The notes beneath the pieces are model-generated. The model saw nothing but the letters and a program-made list of their open reading frames with translations. It was not told where the DNA came from and ran no database searches. A program made the position numbers and the translations under genes. Below are positions 40,482 to 49,534 of a stretch of 64,000 bases of DNA, piece after piece. Origin of the DNA: Pygmaiobacter massiliensis (GTDB taxonomy: Bacteria; Bacillota; Clostridia; Oscillospirales; Ruminococcaceae); the NCBI RefSeq assembly GCF_900199435.1, contig NZ_OAML01000003.1, positions 1,195,166 to 1,259,165 of the forward strand, written 5' to 3'. How positions within the stretch are numbered: the first letter of the stretch is position 1; the number at the start of each line of letters is the position of its first letter.

Positions 40482-41876
40482 TTGTTCAAGACATTTAAAA
40501 ATGCTTGGAAAATTGAGGACCTTCGTAAGAAGTTGCTCTTTACACTGCTCATCATTGTTATCTTCCGAGTTGGTGTTGCGATCCCGGTTCCGTTTTTGGA
40601 CCCGTCTCAGCTTGCAAATATGATTGAAGGCTCCGGCAACCTGCTGGGCTACATCAACATGCTGACCGGCGGCGCGTTTGCACAGGCTACCCTGTTCGCG
40701 TTGTCCGTGCAGCCCTATATCAATGCTTCCATTATCATTCAGCTGCTCACGGTTGCGATTCCCGCTCTTGAGCGCATGCAGAAAGAAGGCCCCGAAGGCC
40801 AGCGTAAGCTTGCCCGCATCACCCGTTACACGGGTTGCGGCATTGCTTTCGCGCTTGCTATCGCTTACTACTTCCTGCTTCGCAACCAAAATGCAGTTCT
40901 CTACACTGAAGGCGGCTATGGCTGGTTTACTGCCACCGTTATCGTCTTCGCGTTCACCGCAGGCTCCATGCTCATCATGTGGCTCGGTGAACAGATTGAT
41001 ACCAAAGGCATTGGCAACGGCATTTCGCTGCTGATCTTCGCCGGTATCGTCTCTCGTATGGGTACCATTCCCGGCACCATCTACGGCTATGTCCTTGGCA
41101 TCATCAACGGTTTCCAGGGCAAAGCTGAGGGTGCTACCTCCTTGAGCGGTATGCTGGGCGATGGTTACAAATACTACTTTATGAGTGCTGAGGGCGAGAT
41201 GTTCGCATCTTATCCCTGGTACTACATTCTGTTCTTGCTTCTGATCCTTGTTTTGGCTGTTATCAGTGTTGCTTTCATCGTTGTGATGACCAGCGCTGAG
41301 CGCCGTATTCCGGTTCAGTATGCAAAACGCGTGGTTGGCCGTAAAATGTACGGCGGTCAGTCCACTCATATCCCCATTAAGGTGAATATGAGCGGCGTTA
41401 TGCCCGTCATCTTTGCATCGGCACTGATCAGTATCCCTGGCACGATCAAAGCACTGTTCCAGATTAATGATGGTTTCTGGTCCACTTTCTTGGGCTGGTT
41501 TAACTACAATCAGCTGGGCTATGCGCTGATCTACCTCATGCTGATCATTGGCTTCAACTATTTCTACGTTGCGATTCAGTATAATCCGGTAGAAATTGCC
41601 AATAACCTGCGTAAGAACAATGGCGCGATCCCGGGCATTCGCCCCGGCAAGCCCACCACCGATTTTATTGTGAAGGTGCTCAGCAAAATCACTTTTGTCG
41701 GTGCGGCGTTCCTCGCAATCGTAGCTCTGCTGCCGATCGTTATCGGTAACCTGACTCACATCAACATTCAGCTTGGCGGTACTTCGCTGCTGATCGTCGT
41801 TGGTGTTGCATTGGATACTGCCCGCCAAATGGAGAGCTTTATGCTCATGAGACACCATAAAGGCTTCTTGGAATAA
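40482..41876 (+). CDS. secY: Protein translocase subunit SecY
   Basis: SecY is the channel of the general secretion system. This 464-residue protein has ten membrane helices and the conserved loops: MFKTFKNAWKIEDLRKKLLF at the start (TTG start at 40482), PYINASIIIQLL, KEGPEGQRKLARITRYTG, RRIPVQYAKRVVGRKMYGGQ and IRPGKPTTDFIVKVLSKITF. The site AGAGGTGAAG for the TTG lies inside rplO. It is about 30 residues longer than E. coli SecY, mostly in the middle periplasmic loop near residues 205-240. Confidence 0.97.
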   Translation: MFKTFKNAWKIEDLRKKLLFTLLIIVIFRVGVAIPVPFLDPSQLANMIEGSGNLLGYINMLTGGAFAQATLFALSVQPYINASIIIQLLTVAIPALERMQKEGPEGQRKLARITRYTGCGIAFALAIAYYFLLRNQNAVLYTEGGYGWFTATVIVFAFTAGSMLIMWLGEQIDTKGIGNGISLLIFAGIVSRMGTIPGTIYGYVLGIINGFQGKAEGATSLSGMLGDGYKYYFMSAEGEMFASYPWYYILFLLLILVLAVISVAFIVVMTSAERRIPVQYAKRVVGRKMYGGQSTHIPIKVNMSGVMPVIFASALISIPGTIKALFQINDGFWSTFLGWFNYNQLGYALIYLMLIIGFNYFYVAIQYNPVEIANNLRKNNGAIPGIRPGKPTTDFIVKVLSKITFVGAAFLAIVALLPIVIGNLTHINIQLGGTSLLIVVGVALDTARQMESFMLMRHHKGFLE

Positions 41877-41898
41877 AGAAGAGGAGGGCAACTCCGCC

Positions 41899-42531
41899 AT
41901 GAATATTATTCTGTTAGGCGCACCGGGTGCTGGTAAAGGCACTCAGGCCGAAATCATCAGCCAAGAGCTGAATATCCCTGTCATCGGCACCGGCAATATT
42001 ATCCGCGAAGCGATTAAAACCGGCACCGAAATGGGGAAACAAGCAAAAGTTCTGATTGATCAGGGCCACCTCGTTCCTGATGATGTGATTATTCAGATCA
42101 TCAAGGAGCGACTGGCGGCTCCGGATTGCCAGAACGGTTTCATCCTGGACGGCGTGCCCCGCACGCTCGCTCAGGCTGAGGCCATCGAGCGACTCGGCAT
42201 CGTAATCGACAAGGTGATTGACCTTGAAGTTGCGGACGAAGTGATTGTGCAGCGCCTCACCGGCAGAGTTGTTTGTGTGTCGTGCGGCACCAGTTACCAC
42301 GTTACGCACAACCCCAGCCGCGACCCGCATAAGTGCGATCGCTGCGGCGGTGAGCTGATTGCCCGCGAGGACGACCAGCCCGAAACGGTTGTCGAGCGTT
42401 TAAACATTTACCACGAGCTGACAGAGCCTTTAAAAGACTTTTATGCAGAACGTGGCAAGTTGGTCGTTGTAGAAGGTAACGGGCTCGTGGCGGACACGTC
42501 CGCGCTCGTACTGAAAGCATTGGAGGCATAA
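41899..42531 (+). CDS. adk: Adenylate kinase (zinc-lid form)
   Basis: Adk interconverts ATP + AMP and 2 ADP. The 210-residue protein has the P-loop GAPGAGKGTQ, a zinc-type lid with CVSCGTSYHV and HKCDRCGGEL, and the usual AMP-site segments. Two of these are altered: the common STGD motif reads GTGNIIRE and the near-invariant DGFPRT reads DGVPRT (coded GAC GGC GTG CCC CGC ACG). The rest is normal, so activity is expected. Position between secY and map is standard for Gram-positives. AGAGGAGGG precedes the ATG. Confidence 0.95.
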   Translation: MNIILLGAPGAGKGTQAEIISQELNIPVIGTGNIIREAIKTGTEMGKQAKVLIDQGHLVPDDVIIQIIKERLAAPDCQNGFILDGVPRTLAQAEAIERLGIVIDKVIDLEVADEVIVQRLTGRVVCVSCGTSYHVTHNPSRDPHKCDRCGGELIAREDDQPETVVERLNIYHELTEPLKDFYAERGKLVVVEGNGLVADTSALVLKALEA

Positions 42532-42532
42532 T

Positions 42533-43282
42533 GTGATTTCTGTAAAAACGGCGAAAGAACTCGAGTTGATGCGACATGCGGGCAGAATTTCGGCCCGGGC
42601 GCTCGCGCTCGGCGGAAAAGCTGTGAAACCCGGAGTCACCACTGCCCAGATCGACAAAATCATCTATGACTATATCCTCAGCGAGGGCGCAAAACCGAAC
42701 TTCCTCCATTATGGCGGATTTCCGGCGAGTGCATGTATCTCGGTGAATGACGTGGTAATCCACGGCATTCCCGATGATACTGTCATTCGCGAGGGTGATA
42801 TAGTAAGCATCGACACAGGTGCTGTCTATCAAGGCTACCACGGTGACAATGCTGCCACATTTGCGGCAGGCAAAATCAGCGAAGAAGCCCAGAAGTTGAT
42901 GGATGTTACCAAAGAATCGCTGCAACGCGGTTTGGCGGCTGCTGTCGCGGGCGCGCGAATTGGTGATATTGGTCACGCAGTACAGACTTTTGTTGAAGCA
43001 AACGGCTTTTCCGTAGTACGCGACTACGTCGGTCACGGTATTGGCACTGACATGCATGAGGACCCGGAAGTCCCGAATTTTGGTACTCCCGGTCGGGGCC
43101 CGCGCCTTGTTCCTGGCATGGTGCTCGCGATCGAACCCATGGTCAATGCAGGAAAGCCGCCGGTGCGGCAGATGCCCGATGGTTGGACGGTTCGGACCCG
43201 TGATGGCTCTCTGAGTGCTCATTTCGAGTATACGGTAGCAATTACGGCAAAAGGGCCGGTTATCCTCACAGACCCGGAATAG
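42533..43282 (+). CDS. map: Methionine aminopeptidase, type I
   Basis: This enzyme removes the initiator methionine from new proteins. The 249-residue protein has the five metal ligands in their usual places: HGIPDD region, SIDTGAVYQGYHGDNAATF (two Asp), GHGIGTDMHEDPEVPNF (His), GMVLAIEPMV (Glu) and SAHFEYTVAI (Glu). No N-terminal zinc finger is present. The start is GTG at 42533, one base after the adk stop, with the ribosome site inside adk (TTGGAGG). Confidence 0.96.
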   Translation: MISVKTAKELELMRHAGRISARALALGGKAVKPGVTTAQIDKIIYDYILSEGAKPNFLHYGGFPASACISVNDVVIHGIPDDTVIREGDIVSIDTGAVYQGYHGDNAATFAAGKISEEAQKLMDVTKESLQRGLAAAVAGARIGDIGHAVQTFVEANGFSVVRDYVGHGIGTDMHEDPEVPNFGTPGRGPRLVPGMVLAIEPMVNAGKPPVRQMPDGWTVRTRDGSLSAHFEYTVAITAKGPVILTDPE

Positions 43283-43293
43283 AGGGGGACGAA

Positions 43294-43548
43294 ATGGACT
43301 ATCATAAAGGCCAGGTCGTTCTTTCGAAAGCTGGGCGTGATCAGGGGTTATACTTCGCGGTGCTCGGCATCGAGGGAGATATGGCACTGATTGCCAACGG
43401 CAAAGAGCGGCGGGTTGCAAAACCCAAAGCAAAAAAGCAAAAACATCTTGCTGCCACCAATAAAACGCTCAGTGAAGAAGCACTGGCGACTGACAAACTG
43501 CTCAAAAAAGCGATAGCAGAATTAACTGCCACGCTTTCCACGACCTAA
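43294..43548 (+). CDS. KOW-domain RNA-binding protein (L14e-like)
   Basis: An 84-residue protein starting [20 protein letters not shown], a KOW-type barrel like that of archaeal/eukaryotic L14e, followed by a basic stretch ([13 protein letters not shown]) and a helical tail. Such genes sit between map and infA in many Clostridia and are taken to bind the ribosome or rRNA; the exact role is not known. It is 11 bases after map and 13 before infA. Confidence 0.9.
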   Translation: MDYHKGQVVLSKAGRDQGLYFAVLGIEGDMALIANGKERRVAKPKAKKQKHLAATNKTLSEEALATDKLLKKAIAELTATLSTT

Positions 43549-43561
43549 GGAGGGTAGGAGC

Positions 43562-43780
43562 TTGTCTAAAGACGATGTAATCGAAGTAGAAGGTACCGTA
43601 GTTGAGGCAATGCCAAACGCAATGTTTAAGGTAGAGCTCGCAAACGGTCACCAGTTATTGGCTCACATTTCCGGCAAGCTGCGTATGAATTTCATCCGCA
43701 TACTGCCCGGAGATAAAGTAACACTTGAGATGTCGCCCTATGATTTAACAAAAGGCCGCATCACTTGGCGCTCTAAATAA
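43562..43780 (+). CDS. infA: Translation initiation factor IF-1
   Basis: A 72-residue OB-fold factor: [20 protein letters not shown], the loop [20 protein letters not shown] and [20 protein letters not shown] are nearly invariant. The start is TTG at 43562 after AGGAGGG. IF-1 sits in the A site during initiation and helps IF-2 and IF-3. Confidence 0.96.
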   Translation: MSKDDVIEVEGTVVEAMPNAMFKVELANGHQLLAHISGKLRMNFIRILPGDKVTLEMSPYDLTKGRITWRSK

Positions 43781-43806
43781 GAGTGAAGCAATAAGGAGGT
43801 ACCATT

Positions 43807-43920
43807 ATGAAGGTAAAGCCTTCCGTGAAACCGATGTGCGAAAAGTGCAAGGTTATCAAACGCAAAGGTCGCGTTATGGTAATCTGCCCCAATCCGAAAC
43901 ACAAACAGCGTCAGGGCTAA
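43807..43920 (+). CDS. rpmJ: 50S ribosomal protein L36, zinc form
   Basis: A 37-residue protein, [20 protein letters not shown] and then [15 protein letters not shown]. It has the three cysteines and one histidine that hold zinc in the C+ form of L36. TAAGGAGG lies before ATG 43807. Its place between infA and rpsM is canonical. Confidence 0.95.
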   Translation: MKVKPSVKPMCEKCKVIKRKGRVMVICPNPKHKQRQG

Positions 43921-43953
43921 GACGCAATATTTAAATAGGAGGTGCAAGGAATT

Positions 43954-44322
43954 ATGGCACGTATTGCCGGAGTAGACCTGCCCAGAGAAAAACGTGTTGA
44001 AGTCGGTCTGACTTATATCTATGGCATTGGCGGCAGCGCCGCAGCCGAGATCCTCAAAGCGACTGGCATCAACCCCGATACCCGCATTAAAGATCTTACC
44101 GAAGATGAAGTCGCTCTCATCCGTGAGTATATTGACAAACACTTCATCGTTGAAGGCGACCTTCGCCGCAACAGCGCGATGGATATCAAACGCCTCATCG
44201 AGATCGGTTGCTATCGCGGTGTTCGTCATCGCAAAGGCCTGCCTGTCCGTGGTCAGCGCAGCAAAACCAATGCGCGTACCCGCAAAGGCCCGAAGCGCAC
44301 CGTCGCGAACAAGAAAAAGTAA
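43954..44322 (+). CDS. rpsM: 30S ribosomal protein S13
   Basis: A 122-residue S13: [20 protein letters not shown], the helix-two-turn-helix motif and the basic C-terminal tail [13 protein letters not shown] that contacts the P-site tRNA. ATG 43954 gives the family start; AGGAGG at 43937 is correctly spaced. It opens the alpha part of the run. Confidence 0.97.
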   Translation: MARIAGVDLPREKRVEVGLTYIYGIGGSAAAEILKATGINPDTRIKDLTEDEVALIREYIDKHFIVEGDLRRNSAMDIKRLIEIGCYRGVRHRKGLPVRGQRSKTNARTRKGPKRTVANKKK

Positions 44323-44344
44323 TACCCAAAGGAGGTAAAGGTTC

Positions 44345-44758
44345 ATGGCAACAAAAGCTAATACAGCCGCTGCCCGCAAAGCTGGCGCGCGCCGTAAACG
44401 CGAGCGTAAAAACATTGACCGTGGTCAGGCTCATATCCAGAGCACGTTCAACAACACCATCGTCACTATTACCGACGTACAGGGCAATGCCGTGTCGTGG
44501 GCAAGCAGTGGCGGCCAGGGCTTCCGTGGCTCCCGTAAAAGCACTCCGTATGCAGCTCAGACTGCTGCAGAGGTTGCTGCTAAAGCCGCAATGGAGCATG
44601 GCATGAAATCGGTTGAAGTATTCGTTAAGGGCCCCGGCCAAGGTCGTGAAGCCGCTATCCGTGCGCTGCAGGCTGCCGGTCTGGAGGTAAATATGATCAA
44701 GGACGTTACCCCCATTCCCCACAACGGATGCCGCCCGCCGAAGCGTCGCCGCATTTAA
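44345..44758 (+). CDS. rpsK: 30S ribosomal protein S11
   Basis: A 137-residue S11: [40 protein letters not shown] and the invariant end [16 protein letters not shown]. It lies on the 30S platform near the mRNA exit. AAGGAGG lies before the ATG; 22 bases separate it from rpsM. Confidence 0.97.
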   Translation: MATKANTAAARKAGARRKRERKNIDRGQAHIQSTFNNTIVTITDVQGNAVSWASSGGQGFRGSRKSTPYAAQTAAEVAAKAAMEHGMKSVEVFVKGPGQGREAAIRALQAAGLEVNMIKDVTPIPHNGCRPPKRRRI

Positions 44759-44776
44759 GTTAAGGAGGAAACAGAC

Positions 44777-45397
44777 ATGGCAAGATATACAGGCGCAGTT
44801 TGCCGCCAGTGCCGTCGTGAAGGACAGAAGCTCTTTTTGAAGGGCGAACGTTGCTATTCCGACAAATGCGCGCTTACCCGCAGAAACTTTGCTCCCGGCC
44901 AGCACGGCCAGGCTCGCAAAAAAGTCTCTGAGTACGGCGTACAGCTGCGTGCAAAGCAGAAAGCTAAAAAATACTACGGTGTGCTCGAGAGCCAGTTCCG
45001 CAAATACTTTGTTATGGCAGAGCGTCAGGCCGGCATCACCGGTGAAAATCTGCTTCGGATCCTTGAAAGCAGACTTGACAACGTTGTTTACCGTGCAGGC
45101 TTCGCAATGAGCCGTGCAGAGGCAAGACAGCTTGTTCTTCACCGCCATTTCACTGTCAACGGCGAAACCGTTAACATCGCATCTTACCTCTGCAAAGAGG
45201 GCGACGTGATTGAGCTGCGTACCCGTGACTGCGAGAAGATCAAAGAGTGCAGCGAGAAAAACTCTGGCCGTCCGACCCCGGTTTGGATGAACCTTGAGAA
45301 AGACAACTACAAGGCTACCCTTACCCGTCTGCCTGACCGTGCTGACATCGACTTCGACGTCGAAGAGCATCTCATCGTTGAGCTTTACTCCAAATAA
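44777..45397 (+). CDS. rpsD: 30S ribosomal protein S4, zinc form
   Basis: A 206-residue S4 that starts 16S assembly and surveys decoding. The N-terminus has [18 protein letters not shown] and SDKC, the four-cysteine zinc form, unlike the cysteine-free S4 of Bacillus. The S4 RNA-binding domain ([20 protein letters not shown]) is normal. TAAGGAGG precedes the ATG. In other bacteria S4 represses the alpha operon. Confidence 0.97.
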   Translation: MARYTGAVCRQCRREGQKLFLKGERCYSDKCALTRRNFAPGQHGQARKKVSEYGVQLRAKQKAKKYYGVLESQFRKYFVMAERQAGITGENLLRILESRLDNVVYRAGFAMSRAEARQLVLHRHFTVNGETVNIASYLCKEGDVIELRTRDCEKIKECSEKNSGRPTPVWMNLEKDNYKATLTRLPDRADIDFDVEEHLIVELYSK

Positions 45398-45474
45398 CCC
45401 CAAAGTAGCATTGGGAATGCGAATATTTGGCAAAGGCTGCTGGGCAGCTTTTGCACAAGAAGGAGGGTTTTAAC

Positions 45475-46425
45475 ATGATAGAGATCGAAAGACCGAAAAT
45501 AGATACCGCCGCCCTCAGTGCGGACGGTCGCTACGGCAAGTTCGTTGTGGAACCTCTCGAGCGCGGTTTTGGCACTACGTTGGGCAATAGCCTGCGCCGT
45601 GTTTTGCTGTCTTCTCTTCCGGGTGTTGCTATCACCTCTATGAAGATTGACGGCGTCGTGCATGAGTTCTCTACCATCGAGGGCGTTAAAGAAGACGTTA
45701 CTGAGATTGTTCTCAACTTGAAAGGCGTCACTGCAAAGCTTTATTCCGACGGCCCCAAAACCGTTCGCATTGAGGCTTCTGGTGAAGGCGAAGTCACTGC
45801 AGGCAGCATCCAGCAGGATGCTGAAATCGAAATTTTGAATCCGGATTGGCACATTGCTACACTGGACGAAGGCGCTAAGCTCGTTATGGAGCTCGTCTTC
45901 GACCGTGGCCGCGGCTACGTCCCGGCTGACCGTAACAAAAATGCCGAGTTTACTGCGCTGGGCGCAATCCCCATCGACAGTATCTATACTCCGGTACTGA
46001 AGGTCAATTACACGGTGGAAAATACCCGTGTAGGCCAGATCACCGACTACGACAAGCTTACGCTTGAGGTTTGGACCAACGGCACCATTAATGCAAAAGA
46101 GGCTGTAAGCCTTGCAGCACGCGTGATGACCGAGCACCTTAACCTGTTTGTGAACTTGTCTCAGGAAGTGATGGATACCGAAATCATGGTAGAAAAAGAC
46201 GACAAAGGCAAGGAAAAAGTGCTTGAGATGACCATCGAAGAGCTCGACCTGTCTGTTCGTTCCTTCAACTGCCTGAAACGTGCAGGTATCAACACGGTCG
46301 AAGATTTGACCAACAAGAGCGAAGACGAGATGATGAAAGTGCGTAACCTTGGCCGCAAGAGCCTGGAAGAGGTTATCGCAAAACTGGAATCCCTCGGCTT
46401 CAAGCTGAACAAAGAAGACGAGTAA
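45475..46425 (+). CDS. rpoA: RNA polymerase subunit alpha
   Basis: A 316-residue alpha subunit. The N-terminal domain has [20 protein letters not shown], the dimerisation and beta-contact motif. The C-terminal domain (about 245-316; [20 protein letters not shown]) binds UP elements and activators. ATG 45475 after AAGGAGG is chosen over the open frame upstream to 45427, which lies in the intergenic gap. Confidence 0.97.
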   Translation: MIEIERPKIDTAALSADGRYGKFVVEPLERGFGTTLGNSLRRVLLSSLPGVAITSMKIDGVVHEFSTIEGVKEDVTEIVLNLKGVTAKLYSDGPKTVRIEASGEGEVTAGSIQQDAEIEILNPDWHIATLDEGAKLVMELVFDRGRGYVPADRNKNAEFTALGAIPIDSIYTPVLKVNYTVENTRVGQITDYDKLTLEVWTNGTINAKEAVSLAARVMTEHLNLFVNLSQEVMDTEIMVEKDDKGKEKVLEMTIEELDLSVRSFNCLKRAGINTVEDLTNKSEDEMMKVRNLGRKSLEEVIAKLESLGFKLNKEDE

Positions 46426-46450
46426 TAACACCGCAAAGGAGTGAATTGGG

Positions 46451-46792
46451 ATGCCCGGTACCAGAAAACTTGGCAGAACCAGCGATAGCCGTAAGGCAAT
46501 GCTCAGAGCAATGGTCACCTACCTGTTCGAGAACGGGAAGATTGAAACCACTGTGACCCGAGCAAAAGAGGTTCGCGCGGTTGCTGAAAAAATGATTACG
46601 CTTGGCAAGCAGGACAGCCTGCACACCAAACGTCAGATTTATTCTTTCATCACCAAAGAAGATGTTGCGAAAAAGCTGATCGACGAGATCGGCCCGAAGT
46701 ATGCTGACCGTAACGGCGGCTATACCCGCATCATCAAAATCGGCGCTCGCCGCGGCGACGCTGCTGAGATGGCGATCATTGAATTGATCTAA
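46451..46792 (+). CDS. rplQ: 50S ribosomal protein L17
   Basis: A 113-residue L17, close to the tunnel exit: [20 protein letters not shown] and [20 protein letters not shown]. It is the last gene of the S10-spc-alpha run, 25 bases after rpoA, and is closed by a strong terminator. Confidence 0.96.
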   Translation: MPGTRKLGRTSDSRKAMLRAMVTYLFENGKIETTVTRAKEVRAVAEKMITLGKQDSLHTKRQIYSFITKEDVAKKLIDEIGPKYADRNGGYTRIIKIGARRGDAAEMAIIELI

Positions 46793-46803
46793 TTTGGATC
46801 ACG

Positions 46804-46841
46804 AAAAAGCCCTCTGTGTTTTACACAGAGGGCTTTTTTAT
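46804..46841 (+). terminator. Terminator of the S10-spc-alpha operon
   Basis: AAAAAGCCCTCTGTG and CACAGAGGGCTTTTTT form a 15-bp stem around a TTTTA loop, directly after rplQ. Confidence 0.92.
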
Positions 46842-46944
46842 CGTAATTCGTGTGATATGGAAGAGTGGCAGAAATCCTCTTATGGCATAGCAACAGGTAT
46901 TGTGTTTCCTGTTATACTGTGCGCTCGCAAAGGCACCCTAAAAG

Positions 46945-47280
46945 CTATTGCATGCGATGCAAGTGAAAATTATCGCGAAAAAAATAATAAATAATTAAGT
47001 CAATGGCATAAAGACAAATGATATAAATCCCGGCCCGCAGTAAGAAAAACAAAATTTTTTCTCCTACAGAGAAATCATAGTAAGTGCTAGCAACGGAAGC
47101 CAAACGGCTTTGAAAAATGTAAGGGACAAGTGTTAAAATCCAAAAAAGAATACGAGCAATTTGTTTGTTTTTTTCAATCAAAAGGCGACTGCATTGCGGG
47201 CATTCTGCATAAACAGGCCATCTGCCGCGAAAAGAAATAGGCACTTGAGCATTGCAATGTGGGCATATCACCGGTTTCAT
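46945..47280 (-). CDS. Small zinc-ribbon membrane protein, function unknown
   Basis: A 111-residue protein. The N-terminus has two C-x-x-C pairs, MKPVICPHCNAQ and YAECPQCSRLL, a zinc ribbon facing the cytoplasm. Two or three hydrophobic stretches follow (ARILFWILTLVPYIF; EKILFFLLRAGIYIICLYAI). I do not recognise the family beyond 'zinc ribbon plus membrane helices'. ATG 47280 is preferred since AAGGAGGAG precedes it; the frame is open upstream to 47385. It stands alone on the minus strand. Confidence 0.7.
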   Translation of the reverse strand: MKPVICPHCNAQVPISFRGRWPVYAECPQCSRLLIEKNKQIARILFWILTLVPYIFQSRLASVASTYYDFSVGEKILFFLLRAGIYIICLYAIDLIIYYFFRDNFHLHRMQ

Positions 47281-47490
47281 AATCTCCTCCTTACAAAACA
47301 AACCTTTCGTAGGTAGGCGGTAAAAAGCGAAGAAAAAGGACCGATACTCCCGAAACATCGCAAATTCAAAAGTGATTGACAGCATCGTTTGCTATCTACT
47401 CTTTTGAGAGGCCATTTTCTGGGACTATAGGTCCTTATAAGATTTTGTTTAGACAAACTTCTCAGTCACGCTGTGGCACTTGTTTTAAAA

Positions 47491-48588
47491 CTATTCCGTT
47501 GCGGCACTGGAAAGCTGACCAATAAAATTGATAGATGCGGCAATCTCACCAACCGGGAACTCTAGGTTTTTCGGCAAGCCCAGCTCACTGGCGTCTACCG
47601 GTGTGCCGTACGGCCTAAAATGCTCGTTAAGGAGTGGAGCAAGCGTTTCGGCGTTAATGCCATACATGCCTTTATGGCCGTTGGTTTCATACAGACTGCC
47701 GCCGGGGCAGCGTGCGATGCCGATGTTGCTGCTATCCACTTTTTGCAGCCAGCCAAACAAAGAAAGCATTTCAGAAATGCTCAGGTCGGTATTGATGTAG
47801 CTGGCAAGGCCGGGAGCAACTTTGATGAGGTCCGACATGGGGAAGGTCATGAACGTTTTAAATACGGCTGCATAAAAATACTGCTGCACTTCCAAACGCT
47901 TTAGATCGCCCTCATTATACTCTTTGCGCTGCCGGACGATCCACTCAGCGGTATTTCCGTCTACAAAATGAGTACCCTGTGGCACGGTATTGCCCTCTGG
48001 ATCAGTAATATCCCAGGGAACGTACATCTCAATACCTCCCAAAATGCCAATCAGCTTTTTGAAAGCGGCCATATCAATCGTAACATAATTATCGACAGGC
48101 AGTTTGAATTGCTCGTTCACCACTTTTGCAAGGTTTGAAATGCGATTGCGAGAATCTTCACCATGACTGTAAACCGCATTAATTTTGCCAGTGCCGCCCG
48201 TGGGGGCATTTTCTCCAACATAGCTGTCGCGCGGAATCTGAAGCATACGAATCGAACCCTTTTCAATATCGCAACTGACGTACATAATAACGTCGGTCAT
48301 GCCCAGGCCATCGGAGTAATCACGCCCATCGTCATCGGAATCATAATCGATACCGGCTACGAGAAGATTAATTACTTTTTTGCTGATTTCCGGCTCCGTT
48401 GGAACAATATCTGGTGTAAGCTGACCGGCATCGCCTTCGTTGACAAGGTTATCAAGGTAAACGTATACGCCTACACCGATCAGCATGAATATGGCCAATA
48501 TAACTGCCGTGAGCATAATTGCAGGCCGGTAGTTCTTTTTCTTTTTGCGTCGCCGTCTTTGGGGCGCGCGATGTCTTGGTTGTTCCAA
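47491..48588 (-). CDS. LytR-CpsA-Psr (LCP) family wall-polymer ligase
   Basis: LCP enzymes attach teichoic acids or capsular polymers from their lipid carrier to peptidoglycan on the outer face of the membrane. The 365-residue protein has a short basic cytoplasmic start (APQRRRRKKKKNYR), one membrane helix (about 25-45) and the LCP domain: NLLVAGIDYD, GMTDVIMYVSCD, IRMLQIPRDSYV (key Arg and Asp) and GKINAVYSHG. TTG 48588 is chosen as start with GGGAGG 7 bases before; the upstream frame to 48693 has no supporting site. A possible extended -10 box (TGATATACT) lies about 85 bases upstream. Confidence 0.92.
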   Translation of the reverse strand: MEQPRHRAPQRRRRKKKKNYRPAIMLTAVILAIFMLIGVGVYVYLDNLVNEGDAGQLTPDIVPTEPEISKKVINLLVAGIDYDSDDDGRDYSDGLGMTDVIMYVSCDIEKGSIRMLQIPRDSYVGENAPTGGTGKINAVYSHGEDSRNRISNLAKVVNEQFKLPVDNYVTIDMAAFKKLIGILGGIEMYVPWDITDPEGNTVPQGTHFVDGNTAEWIVRQRKEYNEGDLKRLEVQQYFYAAVFKTFMTFPMSDLIKVAPGLASYINTDLSISEMLSLFGWLQKVDSSNIGIARCPGGSLYETNGHKGMYGINAETLAPLLNEHFRPYGTPVDASELGLPKNLEFPVGEIAASINFIGQLSSAATE

Positions 48589-48730
48589 ACAGGAAACCTC
48601 CCTCAGTGTAATAACATGGTTAAAAAATACCGTTTCGCGACAGTGAAAAAAGCGCGTAACTGTTAACAGTATATCATAAAAAACCTGTCGCACCTATGCA
48701 CAAAAAAGAAATTTTTGTAAAAGATAGTAA

Positions 48731-48766
48731 AAAAAGCTGCTTCACTTATCGTAAAGCAGCTTTTAA
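48731..48766 (-). terminator. Terminator of the hemolysin III-like gene
   Basis: AAAAAGCTGCTT and AAGCAGCTTTT (AAAGCTGCTTTAC in minus orientation) form an 11-13-bp stem. On the minus strand it is followed by a T-run, 10 bases after the stop of the downstream minus gene. Confidence 0.8.
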
Positions 48767-48776
48767 ATCCAGGGAT

Positions 48777-49436
48777 TTATAATACAAATAAGAAAACCGC
48801 AAGATAATGCGAAAACGAGCCTAGCAGAATAAAAACATGAAAAACTTCGTGAAAACCAAAACTCGCAGAAGGATTTGGCCGTTTTAGTGCATAGAACACA
48901 GCACCGATAGAATAGAAGATGCCGCCTAAGGCAACCAAAAACAAGCAACCGGGATGTGAAATGTCAAAGTCGCGGATGACAAAAAGAATTGACCAACCCA
49001 TCGCAAGATAAAGCAAAGTGGTAAGCACACGGGGAGCGTTAATCCATAGAATTTTTGCTAAGATGCCGATGATGGCAATGCCCCATAAAACTGCGCAGAA
49101 GATAGTGCCTTTTTGTGGAGGGAGCATCATTAAACTGAACGGGGTGTAGCTGCCTGCAATCAGCACGTAAATCATACTATGGTCTACCTTGCGCAGCACC
49201 TTTTTAACACCGGTGCTGGAAGTGTTGCCTGGGTAAAAATGATAAATGGCACTTGCCGAATAAAGTGCAATCATAGAAAGACAAAAGCACATTGCTGAAG
49301 CAACGGCCCGAGCAGAGCTGCCGGCTTCTGCCCCGCGCACTAACATAAAAAAGCCACCCAGTAAAGCCAGCAATGCCCCTAATGCGTGGGTACCGCAACT
49401 TACGGGGTCTTGTGCATTACGAAACAACTTTTCCAT
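48777..49436 (-). CDS. Hemolysin III / PAQR family membrane protein
   Basis: A 219-residue protein with seven membrane helices. PAQR motifs are present: SCGTHALGALLALLGG near the start, SASAIYHFYPG, KVLRKVDHSMIYVLIAGSYTP (quoted as part of motif 2) and GFHEVFHVFILLGSFSHYLA (two His of the metal site). The family includes hydrolase-like receptors; bacterial members act in membrane lipid homeostasis, and the hemolysin name is historical. ATG 49436 follows TAGGAGAA. An unusual perfect inverted repeat overlaps its promoter region. Confidence 0.93.
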   Translation of the reverse strand: MEKLFRNAQDPVSCGTHALGALLALLGGFFMLVRGAEAGSSARAVASAMCFCLSMIALYSASAIYHFYPGNTSSTGVKKVLRKVDHSMIYVLIAGSYTPFSLMMLPPQKGTIFCAVLWGIAIIGILAKILWINAPRVLTTLLYLAMGWSILFVIRDFDISHPGCLFLVALGGIFYSIGAVFYALKRPNPSASFGFHEVFHVFILLGSFSHYLAVFLFVL

Positions 49437-49473
49437 AACAATTCTCCTAAACATGTAATGTAGTATTTAATAT

Positions 49474-49499
49474 TATATTACACCATTATATGTAATATA
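49474..49499. promoter_or_regulatory. Perfect 9-bp inverted repeat in the promoter of the hemolysin III-like gene
   Basis: TATATTACA-N8-TGTAATATA lies 38-63 bases upstream of the gene. On the minus strand it falls between TTGATA and TAATAT boxes set 17 bases apart, so a bound dimer would block the promoter. No regulator gene lies beside it. Confidence 0.5.
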
Positions 49500-49534
49500 T
49501 CAAGAAGAATTGAAAATATTTTTTTATTGTACAC

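Noticed and set aside
40422-41942. A 506-residue minus-strand frame opposite secY
   Set aside because: It is antisense to secY, hydrophilic and low in complexity, without a ribosome site.
43294-43548. Naming the KOW protein as ribosomal protein L14e
   Set aside because: The fold resembles L14e, but bacterial members are not proven ribosomal proteins; only a domain-level call is supported.
44195-45433. A 412-residue minus-strand frame opposite rpsK-rpsD
   Set aside because: Antisense artefact of strongly biased ribosomal genes.
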